Shown piece by piece: positions 36,297-44,345 of a DNA stretch of 64,000 nt. The stretch is from Pseudomonadales bacterium (GTDB taxonomy: Bacteria; Pseudomonadota; Gammaproteobacteria; Pseudomonadales; Azotimanducaceae). The stretch spans positions 186,001 through 250,000 of the forward strand of contig JACKNX010000005.1 in NCBI GenBank assembly GCA_024234635.1, given 5' to 3'. Numbering within the stretch: the stretch's first letter is position 1; every line of letters starts with the position of its first letter. The translations under genes and the position numbers were made by a program. Under the pieces are notes generated by a model. That model ran no database searches, was not told the origin of the DNA, and worked only from the letters and a program-made list of their open reading frames with translations.

Positions 36297-37112
36297 TCAG
36301 TTGCCTTCAAAGACAGGCGTTCCTTTAGCGACAAACGCCCGATAGGCCCGCGCAAAATCTTCCGTCTGCATGCAGATCGCCTGCGCCTGCGCTTCCGCCT
36401 CGATGGCCTGCTCCAGGCCCATGTTCCACTCCTGGTTGAGCATGGTTTTGGTGATGCCGTGCGCAAAGGTCGGGCCCAGGACCAGCGTCCGCGCGCGTTC
36501 ACTCGCCAGTTGCAGTACGTCGCCGTCCGTCAGCTCGTTGAAGAAGCCCCACCGCTCGCCCTCCACCGCGCTCATCATGCGGCCGCTGAACAGGAGCTCC
36601 GCGGCACGGCCCTGGCCGATGATGCGGGGCAGGATGGAGCAGGCGCCCATGTCGCAACCGGCGAGTCCCACCCGCACGAACAGGAAACCCGTCTTCGCGC
36701 GCGGCGTGCCATACCGCAGGTCGCTGGCCATGGCGATGATCGCGCCGGCGCCGGCACAGACGCCGTCCACGGCGCTGATGACGATCTGCGGGCAGGCTTT
36801 CATGGCTTTCACCAGGTCACCGGTCATGCGCGTGAAGCGCAGCAGGTGCACCATGTCCATGTCGACCAGCGGGCCGATGATTTCGTGCACGTCGCCACCG
36901 GAGGAAAAGTTGCCGCCGGCGCCGTTGATCACCACCGCATGCACGTCCTCGGCATACGCCAGCGCCCGGAACAGGTCGCGCAGTTCGGCGTAGGAGTCGA
37001 ATGTGAGCGGATTCTTGCGGTCGGGACGGTTCAGCGTGATGGAGGCGACCCCGTCGTCGCAGTCCCAGAGAAAGTGACTCGCCTCGTAGTCCGCCAGAAT
37101 TTCCGTACGCAT
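36297..37112 (-). CDS. Enoyl-CoA hydratase/isomerase-family protein
   Basis: 271 aa with a GAGG site upstream. Crotonase fold: ITLNRPDRKNPLTFDSYAEL, oxyanion-hole segments INGAGGNFSSGGDVHE and SAVDGVCAGAGAIIAMASDLRY. The second catalytic-Glu position has GLAGCDMGACSILPRIIG, so one usual hydratase Glu is replaced by Asp/Cys and the exact reaction (hydratase, isomerase or hydrolase) is uncertain. Last gene of the long aromatic-CoA operon, 26 bp after the SDR; it fits the CoA-bound steps that follow ring dearomatisation. Confidence 0.85.
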   Translation of the reverse strand: MRTEILADYEASHFLWDCDDGVASITLNRPDRKNPLTFDSYAELRDLFRALAYAEDVHAVVINGAGGNFSSGGDVHEIIGPLVDMDMVHLLRFTRMTGDLVKAMKACPQIVISAVDGVCAGAGAIIAMASDLRYGTPRAKTGFLFVRVGLAGCDMGACSILPRIIGQGRAAELLFSGRMMSAVEGERWGFFNELTDGDVLQLASERARTLVLGPTFAHGITKTMLNQEWNMGLEQAIEAEAQAQAICMQTEDFARAYRAFVAKGTPVFEGN

Positions 37113-37138
37113 GGATGGTTACCTCGTTGTGCTGCGCG

Positions 37139-37903
37139 TCAGACTTCGCCGCCGCTGATGGAAATCGCCTGGCCTGTCACCGAGCGGGCGGCATCGGACA
37201 GCAGCCACGCCACCGTGCCGGCAATTTCGTCCGGTTGAATGAAACGCTGCTGCGGATTGTCCGCATGGAGCGCCGCCCGTGCCTGCGCTTCGCTGCGGCC
37301 GGTCTTGTCGACGATATTCGCCACGGAGCGCTCAAGCAGATCCGTTTCCGTGAAGCCCGGACACACCGCATTCACCGTCAGCGCCGTGCCCGCATATTCC
37401 ACGGCAAGTGCGCGGGTGAGACCCAGCAGCCCATGTTTGGCGGCGCAATACGCCGCGACATAGGCATAGCCGCGGAGCGCCGACGTGCTGGCGATGTTGA
37501 CGATACGGCCGTAGTCGCGCTTGCGCAGGCCCTCGATGACCGCACGGGAGCAGTAGTACGCTCCATGCAGATTGACCGCGAGTGTCGCGTGCCAGGTATC
37601 GGCATTCAGTCGATGGAAGGGCGTGCTGGGAGCGCTGCCGGCGTTGTTGACAAGAATATCCACCGGTTGCGAGAGCGCCGAGAAGGCGGCATCCACCGCG
37701 TCGGCGTCCGTGACATCCAGCGTGTGGACGTCAACAGCCGCGTTGTGCTGTGCAACGAGCACGCGCGCACATTCCTGCAGCGGTGCCAACCGTCGGCCCA
37801 GCAACGTGAGGCGTACGCCTTCGGACGCCAGTCGGGCGGCAATGGCCGCGCCGATTCCCGTGCCACCACCCGTGATGACCGCATGCCGGCCAGCCAGGCT
37901 CAT
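37139..37903 (-). CDS. SDR-family dehydrogenase
   Basis: 254 aa. Cofactor motif TGGGTGIGAAIA, NNAG (VDILVNNAGSAP) and a complete catalytic triad (Ser in NIASTSALRG, YCAAK). The ending SDAARSVTGQAISISGGEV is the usual quaternary-contact segment. It resembles 3-hydroxyacyl-CoA and acetoacetyl-CoA reductase-type SDRs. The start overlaps the stop of the monooxygenase/reductase gene (ATGA), so it is a natural candidate to oxidise or reduce the alicyclic CoA ester that enzyme makes. Confidence 0.88.
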   Translation of the reverse strand: MSLAGRHAVITGGGTGIGAAIAARLASEGVRLTLLGRRLAPLQECARVLVAQHNAAVDVHTLDVTDADAVDAAFSALSQPVDILVNNAGSAPSTPFHRLNADTWHATLAVNLHGAYYCSRAVIEGLRKRDYGRIVNIASTSALRGYAYVAAYCAAKHGLLGLTRALAVEYAGTALTVNAVCPGFTETDLLERSVANIVDKTGRSEAQARAALHADNPQQRFIQPDEIAGTVAWLLSDAARSVTGQAISISGGEV

Positions 37904-40194
37904 GCGCCGGCCTCCGTGGAGCGCGCGCGCGCCGCATTGCGTGCCATCTGCTCTTTCCCAGGCAGGTACTGCACTGGCCAGGCCTGTGCGTCGTAACCCA
38001 GATCCGCCGCCGCGCGCAGGGTCCAGAACGGATCCGCCAGGTGCGGCCTACCGAGACAACACAGATCCGCACGGCCCGAGACGAGGATCGAGTTGATCTG
38101 GTCCGACTCCGTGATGTTGCCTACCGCCATGGTCGGCATGCCGACCTCATTGCGGATGCGGTCGGCGAACGGGGTCTGGAACATGCGGCCGTAGCGTGGC
38201 TGCGCCTCCGGCGTGGTCTGGCCCGCGGAGACGTCGATGATGTCCACGCCGGCGTCGCGGAACGCCCGCGCGATACTGACCGCGTCATCCGACGTGATGC
38301 CGTTGTCGTGCCAGTCTGTGGCGGAGATGCGCACACTCATGGGCTTGTACGCGGGCCAGGCATCGCGCACGGCTCGGAACACTTCCAGCGGAAAACGCAG
38401 GCGGTTCTCCAGGCTGCCGCCATAGTCATCCGTGCGCTGATTGAGCAGGGGCGTGATGAATGCGGAGAGCAGGTAACCGTGCGCGCAGTGCAGTTCCAGC
38501 ATGTCGAACCCGCACGCATCGGCACGACGGGTGGCATCGACAAACTGCTGCGTTACGCGCGCCATGTCATGGCGATCCATGGCCCGTGGTACCTGGTTCC
38601 CCGGCGCATAGGGAATGGCGGACGCGCTGAGCACCGGCCAGTTACCGCTCTCCCGCGGCAGGTTGTCACCTTCCCAGCCCACGCGCGTGGAGGCTTTCGG
38701 CCCCGCATGGCCAAGCTGCAGACAGAATTTTGCGCGGCTCGACGCATGCACGAAGTCGACGATGCGTGTCCACGCCCCCTGCTGTGCATCGTTCCACAAC
38801 CCGGCACAGCCGGGGCTGATGCGACCTTCCGCGCTGACGTCCGTCATTTCCGTGAACAGCAAGCCAGCGCCACCTTTCGCCAGCGCGCCGTAGTGCACAA
38901 GGTGGAAATCGGACGGCACACCATCCAGGGCGCTGTACATGGACATGGGCGATACCACCACCCGGTTGGCGATGGTGAGGTCGCGCAACTGGTAGGGCAC
39001 GAACATGGGCGGCGCATCCGGTTCGCGCGCCACGGGTGAGGTGGAGGCAAACCAGCGCTCCACCTCGCGCAGCCAGTTGCGGTCGCGCAGCCGCAGATTT
39101 TCATGACTGACACGCTGGCTGCGGGTGAGCAGCGCGTAGGTGAACTGCAGTGGCTTGAGATGCAGGTAGTTTTCCACGTCCTCGAACCAGGCAGTGGAGT
39201 TGCGCGCCGCATTGGTGATGCGCAGGACTTCCAGGGCGCGCACTTCCTGGTAGCGTGCAAGCGCGGTGGCCTGGTCGATGGGCTGGTTCAGCAGCTCCGC
39301 CAGCGTGATGGCATCCTCCACGCCCAGCTTGGTGCCGGAACCGATGGAGAAGTGGGCCGTATGCGCGGCATCGCCGAGCAGGATCACGTTGTCGTGGTAC
39401 CAGCGTTCACAGGTGACGCGCGGGAACTGCAGCCAGATCGCGGAGCCGCGCAGGTGGGCGGCGTTGCTCATCAGCGCATGGCCGTCAAGGTGGGCGGCAA
39501 AAATCTTCTCGCACAGCGCCACGCCGTCTTCCTTCGACATCTGCTCGATACCCGCGCGCGCCCAGGTCTCCGGCGAACATTCGACGATGAAGGTGGAGGT
39601 GTCCTGATCGAACTTGTACGCATGTGCCCAGAACAGCCCCCACTCGGTGGGTTCGAAAAGGAAAGTGAAGGCATCGAACATTCTGTGCGTGCCCAGCCAC
39701 ACGAAGCGGTTGCGACGGGTATCGATGGCTGGCTGGAAAGCTTCCGCGTACTGCGAGCGTACCTGACTGTGCAGGCCGTCCGCGGCGATTACCAGATCGT
39801 ATTCACGCCGGTAGCGTTCGATATCGTCAACCGACACGTTGGTCTGGTAGCGGATGTCGACGCCAAGCGCCTCGCACCTCTGCTGCAGGATCTGCAGGAG
39901 CCGCAGCCGGCCAATACCACAGAAACCGTGCCCGCTGGAGCGATGTCGCTCACCATGCACCACCACTTCCACATCGTCCCAGTGCGCGAAGTTGTCACCA
40001 ATCAGGCGCGCGGAGACCGGGTCGTTGGCGCGCAACTGCGCGAGTGTCTCGTCCGACAGCACCACGCCCCAACCGAAGGTATCGTCCGCGCGGTTGCGTT
40101 CGAGCACGGTGACCTGGTGATCTGGATTGCGCAATTTCATGGACAGCGCGAAATACAGGCCGGCGGGCCCACCGCCCAGGCAGATGATATTCAT
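37900..40194 (-). CDS. Bifunctional aryl-CoA monooxygenase/reductase (2-aminobenzoyl-CoA or salicylyl-CoA type)
   Basis: 764 aa from MNIICLGGGPAGLYFAL at 40194 (AGGAGA site 7 nt upstream). Residues 1 to about 380 form a class A flavin monooxygenase: GGGPAG dinucleotide motif and the GD motif LLGDAAHTAHFSIGSGTKLG. Residues of about 400-760 are an Old Yellow Enzyme domain: LRDLTIANRVVVSPMSMYS, LHCAHGYLLSAFITPLLNQRTDDYGGS, GRPHLADPFW. This exact two-domain layout and length are those of 2-aminobenzoyl-CoA monooxygenase/reductase and salicylyl-CoA 5-hydroxylase. The first hydroxylates and then reduces the ring, giving a non-aromatic CoA ester. The neighbouring genes favour 2-aminobenzoyl-CoA. Confidence 0.88.
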   Translation of the reverse strand: MNIICLGGGPAGLYFALSMKLRNPDHQVTVLERNRADDTFGWGVVLSDETLAQLRANDPVSARLIGDNFAHWDDVEVVVHGERHRSSGHGFCGIGRLRLLQILQQRCEALGVDIRYQTNVSVDDIERYRREYDLVIAADGLHSQVRSQYAEAFQPAIDTRRNRFVWLGTHRMFDAFTFLFEPTEWGLFWAHAYKFDQDTSTFIVECSPETWARAGIEQMSKEDGVALCEKIFAAHLDGHALMSNAAHLRGSAIWLQFPRVTCERWYHDNVILLGDAAHTAHFSIGSGTKLGVEDAITLAELLNQPIDQATALARYQEVRALEVLRITNAARNSTAWFEDVENYLHLKPLQFTYALLTRSQRVSHENLRLRDRNWLREVERWFASTSPVAREPDAPPMFVPYQLRDLTIANRVVVSPMSMYSALDGVPSDFHLVHYGALAKGGAGLLFTEMTDVSAEGRISPGCAGLWNDAQQGAWTRIVDFVHASSRAKFCLQLGHAGPKASTRVGWEGDNLPRESGNWPVLSASAIPYAPGNQVPRAMDRHDMARVTQQFVDATRRADACGFDMLELHCAHGYLLSAFITPLLNQRTDDYGGSLENRLRFPLEVFRAVRDAWPAYKPMSVRISATDWHDNGITSDDAVSIARAFRDAGVDIIDVSAGQTTPEAQPRYGRMFQTPFADRIRNEVGMPTMAVGNITESDQINSILVSGRADLCCLGRPHLADPFWTLRAAADLGYDAQAWPVQYLPGKEQMARNAARARSTEAGA

Positions 40195-40211
40195 CAGTCG
40201 TCTCCTTGCCG

Positions 40212-40997
40212 TCAGTGTCGGGGTACCAGCGCCAGCACGCGCAGCGGACTGCCCGAGCCCTGCCGGATCTTCAGGGGTGCGGCCAGTACCACGCTGCCCG
40301 TGGCCGGCAACCGGTCGAGGTTCATCAGGCATTGCAGGCCGTACTTGCCGGCGCCGTGCATGTAGTAATGACAGGGATACGGCGGATTGAGGTGCATGCC
40401 CTGCCCCGCATCGGTGCCGATGGCTTCGGAGCCGAACCCCAGCACATCCCGCTCATCGACAAGGAAGCGTACGCACCCGGTATCCGGCCCCGGCGTATGC
40501 TGACCTTCCTCGTCGAAATTCTGGTAGTCGACGGGCGCGGTTCGCTTCGACCAGTCGGTACGCATGAGTACCCAGGCGCCGGCGGGGATGCGGCCATGCT
40601 CCGCCTCCCAGGCTTCGACAAACGCCCGGGACAGCAGATAGTCCGCGTCCTCCGCCACCTGCCGCGAGCAGTCGAGCACGACCGCCGGCGCAATCATGTG
40701 CTCCACGGGAATGGTATCGGTGGCATTGTTCGGCAGGTGGCGTCCGGATACCCAGTGGATGGGTGCGTCGAAGTGCGTTCCGGTGTGTTCGTTGCAGGAG
40801 AAGTTGTTCCAGTACCAGGTGGGACCACGATCGTCGTACCGCGATACCTCCTCGATGCGGAACGGCCAGCACTGGCCCATCTCCGGCGGCAGCGTGAGCT
40901 GCGGGAACTCGGGGGCAAGTGTCTGCGTGAGGTCCACCACCTCGATGCCGCCCGATGCCATCGAGGCAATCAGCAGGGAAAGTGCGTTATCCGCCAT
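40212..40997 (-). CDS. Cyclase-family metal hydrolase (kynurenine formamidase/isatin hydrolase type)
   Basis: 261 aa, GAGG site upstream. The family metal motif is intact: HTGTHFDAPIHW (HxGTHxDxPxH), with a further His in GQGMHLNPPYPCHYYMHG. Members are Mn(II)- or Zn(II)-dependent hydrolases of cyclic or N-formyl amides, including kynurenine formamidase and isatin hydrolase. Isatin hydrolase opens isatin to isatinate, which would link the aldolase-like and oxidoreductase genes of this operon. It lies 17 bp before the monooxygenase/reductase gene and 167 bp after the upstream SDR, the largest gap in the operon. Confidence 0.82.
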   Translation of the reverse strand: MADNALSLLIASMASGGIEVVDLTQTLAPEFPQLTLPPEMGQCWPFRIEEVSRYDDRGPTWYWNNFSCNEHTGTHFDAPIHWVSGRHLPNNATDTIPVEHMIAPAVVLDCSRQVAEDADYLLSRAFVEAWEAEHGRIPAGAWVLMRTDWSKRTAPVDYQNFDEEGQHTPGPDTGCVRFLVDERDVLGFGSEAIGTDAGQGMHLNPPYPCHYYMHGAGKYGLQCLMNLDRLPATGSVVLAAPLKIRQGSGSPLRVLALVPRH

Positions 40998-41164
40998 GGA
41001 AGCCTCTCAATGTTGTCCGATCAATTCGCTCCTGCGAATTGTTCCAGTCGACTCGCTACGCGAGCCCCGCAATTTCACTGCCTCAATGGCAGCGAAAATG
41101 GCGGCAGCGAAAATGGCCACGCATCCCCGCATGGCAGGGAAACTCCGACAGTCCGGAGTTTCCA

Positions 41165-41899
41165 TCAGCTAAAACTCATGCTGCCGACGGATGTACCACC
41201 ACAGACGAACAGCGTCTGTCCGGTCACGAAATCGGCGGCGTCATCAAGAAAAAATTCCACCGCGCGGGCGACGTCCGAGGGCAGACCCAGTCGGCCCACG
41301 GGTACACGCGCCGCCACCACGTCGAGTTGTGGTGAGCCCCTCGGAATCACGTCGTGAAACATCGCGGTATCCGCGATGGGGCCGGGCGCCACCATGTTGA
41401 CCGTGATGCCATCCTTCGCCAGTTCCAGCGCCCAGGTACGGCCCATACCGATAAGACCTGCTTTCGTCGCCGAGTACACCGTGCGTTTCTCAAGACCAAC
41501 CACCGCACGCGTGGTCATGAGCACGATGCGACCGAAGTGTGCGTCGCGCATGGCGGGTAACGCCGCCTGCACCAGAGCGATGGGCGCGGCCAGGTGCAGG
41601 TGCGTGAGCGTGTCGAGATCGTCGGGCTCGACGTCCGGCAGCAGTTTCTCGCGGATGGTGCCGGCGTTGTGCACGATGCGCAGCGCCGGATGGGTACTCG
41701 CGGTCGCCGAAGCCGCCTCCCGCGTGGCGGCGACATCCGCAAGATCAACCAGCACCGAGTGCAGGTGCGCGTGGTGTACCGGCGACGGCTCACGGTCGAA
41801 GTTCACCACGCGGTGACCGCGCTCCAGCAGACGGGCGCACAGCGTGGCGCCGATACCGGAACTGCCGCCTGTCAGCCACACCGTGCGAGCCGCTGTCAT
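41165..41899 (-). CDS. SDR-family dehydrogenase
   Basis: 244 aa. TGGSSGIGATLC cofactor motif, HNAG (a NNAG variant), catalytic YSATK and C-terminal SDVARAVEFFLDDAADFVTGQTLFVCGG. Complete active site, so likely catalytic, in contrast to the degenerate SDR domain of the gene it overlaps (ATGA at 41896-41899). Probably an alcohol or hydroxyacyl-CoA dehydrogenase in the aromatic pathway; its exact step is unknown. Confidence 0.87.
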   Translation of the reverse strand: MTAARTVWLTGGSSGIGATLCARLLERGHRVVNFDREPSPVHHAHLHSVLVDLADVAATREAASATASTHPALRIVHNAGTIREKLLPDVEPDDLDTLTHLHLAAPIALVQAALPAMRDAHFGRIVLMTTRAVVGLEKRTVYSATKAGLIGMGRTWALELAKDGITVNMVAPGPIADTAMFHDVIPRGSPQLDVVAARVPVGRLGLPSDVARAVEFFLDDAADFVTGQTLFVCGGTSVGSMSFS

Positions 41900-43140
41900 A
41901 ACGCCAGTTCCCGCTCGAGCACCTTGGGATTGTCCAGATAGCGCGCCAGGTATTCCTGCGCCACATCACCCGGGTAGACATCCTCCACGCCGCGCCTGAG
42001 CGCATCCACGATCTCGCGCGCCACGCGTTCCGGAGCCACCTTTGGCGGCGGCAGCTCCTGGTTCCAGTCTTCGTCGATGGGTCCCGGAAACACGTTCACC
42101 ACGCGGATGGCCGCCGGCGTGAATTCGGCGCGCAGGCACTGGCTGAGGCTGTACGCGGCCGCCTTGCTGGCGGAGAAGGTACCGTGAGCCGGAAAGTTGG
42201 AGAGAGCAAACACGGACAACAGGTTCACCCACGCCACGGCACTGTTCTGACCGTCCGCGCCGCGCGACTTCATGGCCGGCCCGAACTCCTGCGCCAGGCG
42301 CAGCAGGCCAAAGTAATTCACGTCCATTTCGGCGCGCGCCACGTCCGTGCCGTAACGGGAGGCAATGCCGTGCGTGCGATGCACTTCCGCCGTATTGATG
42401 AGTATGTCGACGCGGCCACCAATAGCGGCGGCGATTTCCTTCACCGCCCGGCCGTCAGTCACATCCAGCGGCAGCACTTCCACGTTGTCCAGTTCCCTGA
42501 GCCCGGCAAACCCCGCCGGCTGTTTCCAGGGTTCCGCATGGCCCACCCAGACGAGGCTGGCGCCGGCATCGAGCACCGCGCGCACCACGGCCTGCCCCAC
42601 AGGCGACTTGCCATCGGTAACCAGCACGCGCCGGAACTTCGGATCACAGGTCAGTTCACGCAATTGCCTGTCGTCGGTCATGTTGGCGGTTTCCTGTTCG
42701 GGAAAAGCAATCAGCACGCCCCGACCGGCTCGGTCGAGACGCGCATCCAGGCGCACACGCGCGGGCGGTTCCGGAACATCGCCATGCAGATGCGCGACGA
42801 TGGACGGGCCGGCATCCAGACGCACGAGCCCCAGCCGCCACGGCAGGCGTTCCTTGAAGAACAGATCGTGGCTGTGTTCCAGCGTGGTCAGCGACAGCAG
42901 CGTTCCAGCGCCATCCTGCGGTGTCCACGTGAGTTGCGGGCACAGGCAGCCATCACACATCTCGCGCGGCGGATATTGCGTGCGGCCGCATTCGTCACAG
43001 GTCTGCAACGCAAACACGCCGCGCGCGGCAGCGGCGGTGAGGCCGAGGCCAACGCGGCTGCGTGTCCATGGCGGCAGTACCGGCGCCCGTGTGCGCAGTA
43101 TGGGATTCTTGCGGGGTGGTGGCGTCAGCGCGTCCGTCAT
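41896..43140 (-). CDS. DUF35 zinc-ribbon/OB-fold protein fused to a degenerate SDR domain
   Basis: 414 aa. Residues 40-70 form a rubredoxin-like zinc ribbon (Cys48, Cys51, Cys62, Cys65: CDECG and CDGCL), followed by an OB fold (GTLLSLTTLEHSHDLFF, RVRLDARLDRAGRGVLIAF). From about residue 165 an SDR domain follows, but its glycine motif is degraded (VTDGKSPVGQA) and the catalytic Tyr is Phe (FSASK). DUF35 proteins are partners of thiolase-like enzymes, including the Ltp2-type retro-aldolases of sterol side-chain breakdown, and the adjacent overlapping gene is thiolase-like. The fused SDR is probably structural or ligand-binding rather than catalytic. Such a fusion is unusual. Confidence 0.82.
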   Translation of the reverse strand: MTDALTPPPRKNPILRTRAPVLPPWTRSRVGLGLTAAAARGVFALQTCDECGRTQYPPREMCDGCLCPQLTWTPQDGAGTLLSLTTLEHSHDLFFKERLPWRLGLVRLDAGPSIVAHLHGDVPEPPARVRLDARLDRAGRGVLIAFPEQETANMTDDRQLRELTCDPKFRRVLVTDGKSPVGQAVVRAVLDAGASLVWVGHAEPWKQPAGFAGLRELDNVEVLPLDVTDGRAVKEIAAAIGGRVDILINTAEVHRTHGIASRYGTDVARAEMDVNYFGLLRLAQEFGPAMKSRGADGQNSAVAWVNLLSVFALSNFPAHGTFSASKAAAYSLSQCLRAEFTPAAIRVVNVFPGPIDEDWNQELPPPKVAPERVAREIVDALRRGVEDVYPGDVAQEYLARYLDNPKVLERELAL

Positions 43141-44345
43141 GCGGCGGCTCCCGGCGATGGCGCGTCACCAGCACGCGCGAGAATCGCCGCGCCGGTACAG
43201 AGCCCCTTGTCGTAGTTGATCATGCCGAAGCCACTGACCAGCCCGGTGCGCGCATCGGGTACCGCGTTGCCCGCCGGTTCGTCCGTCAGCTGGCGGATGG
43301 CCTCCACCATGCCGAGATACCCACCGGCGGCGCCGGCCTGACCCACGGACAACTGGCCACCGGACGGGTTGAGCGGGAACGAGCCGTCCGTGGTAAACGT
43401 GTTGGCGCGGATGAATGCCGGCGCTTCGCCCTTGGCGCAGAAACCGAGATCCTCGAGCTGCATGGCGTTGATGATGGGGTAGTCGTCGTAGGTGCAGAGG
43501 AAGTCGATATCCTTCGGTGTCATCCCGGCCCGCGCGTACAGCGTGTCGATATCCATCGCCCAGCCGCCGCGCATCTGGATGGGATCCTCGGGATAGGCAT
43601 TGTGGCGCTCGATGGTGGCAAGGATGCGCACGCATGGCAGCCCGAGCGCTTCAGCCCGCGCGCGCGTAGTGACGAGAAACCCCTCACCGCCGGCGCAGGG
43701 CATGACGCAATCGAACAGGTGCAATGGCGATGCGATCGGCCGCGCCGCCATGTATTCCTCGAGCGTCAGCGGCTTTTTGAACAGCGCGTTCCCGTTGGCC
43801 AGCGCGTTCGTGCGCTGCGCCACGCACAACTTGCCGAAGTCCTCACGCTCAGCACCAAAGTGGCGCATGTAGTAGTCGGTGAGAAAGGCGAAGCTGGCGT
43901 TGGGGCCGCCACTGCCGTAGGGGTAAGTCGCGTCCTGGGCATACTGGCTGAAGTTGCCGAGCATCTTTCGAAACGTGTCCACGTGGTTGGCGTCTCCGCT
44001 GATGCAGGCCACGTAGGAGGCATCGCCACACTGCACGGCACGCGCCGCGCGTCGCAACGCCACCACGCCACAGGCGCCGCCCATGGGCAGATGGTCCAGC
44101 CAGCGCGGTGACACACCGAGATGCTGTGTGAGCCCCACCGCCGTATCCGGCACCAGCTGGAAACTGGATACGCACAGGCCATCCACCTGCGCCTTGTCGA
44201 GGCCGCTGCGTGTCAGTATCGCGCGCAGTGCCGCGGCCAGGAACCAGTGGGCGCTGCGCAGGGAATAGCGTTCGTAGGCAACCGTGACAGGCGCGCAGAC
44301 AACGACGTCACCGTAGTCGAGCGGCAGGGCGCGGGCGTCAGCCAC
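43137..44345 (-). CDS. Thiolase-like protein (SCP-x/Ltp2 type)
   Basis: 402 aa from GTG 44345, which overlaps the ligase stop by 8 nt; the long in-frame extension upstream is only another frame of the ligase gene. Thiolase-fold landmarks: GGACGVVALRRA with Cys92 at the nucleophile position, the SCP-x-like block YPYGSGGPNASFAFLTDYYMRHFG, and a C-terminal LCTGAAIL. The usual GHPxGxxG His is replaced: the motif reads SVGQAGAAGG. Loss of that His and the paired DUF35 gene suggest a thiolase relative doing retro-aldol or a related C-C cleavage of an acyl-CoA. A Tyr in GMINYDKG could serve catalysis. Ordinary thiolysis is not excluded. Confidence 0.82.
   Translation of the reverse strand: MADARALPLDYGDVVVCAPVTVAYERYSLRSAHWFLAAALRAILTRSGLDKAQVDGLCVSSFQLVPDTAVGLTQHLGVSPRWLDHLPMGGACGVVALRRAARAVQCGDASYVACISGDANHVDTFRKMLGNFSQYAQDATYPYGSGGPNASFAFLTDYYMRHFGAEREDFGKLCVAQRTNALANGNALFKKPLTLEEYMAARPIASPLHLFDCVMPCAGGEGFLVTTRARAEALGLPCVRILATIERHNAYPEDPIQMRGGWAMDIDTLYARAGMTPKDIDFLCTYDDYPIINAMQLEDLGFCAKGEAPAFIRANTFTTDGSFPLNPSGGQLSVGQAGAAGGYLGMVEAIRQLTDEPAGNAVPDARTGLVSGFGMINYDKGLCTGAAILARAGDAPSPGAAA

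Noticed and set aside
41088..41116. Short tandem duplication of GGCAGCGAAAATG
   Set aside because: Two copies only, in a 167-bp gap within the operon; most likely simple slippage with no visible regulatory meaning.
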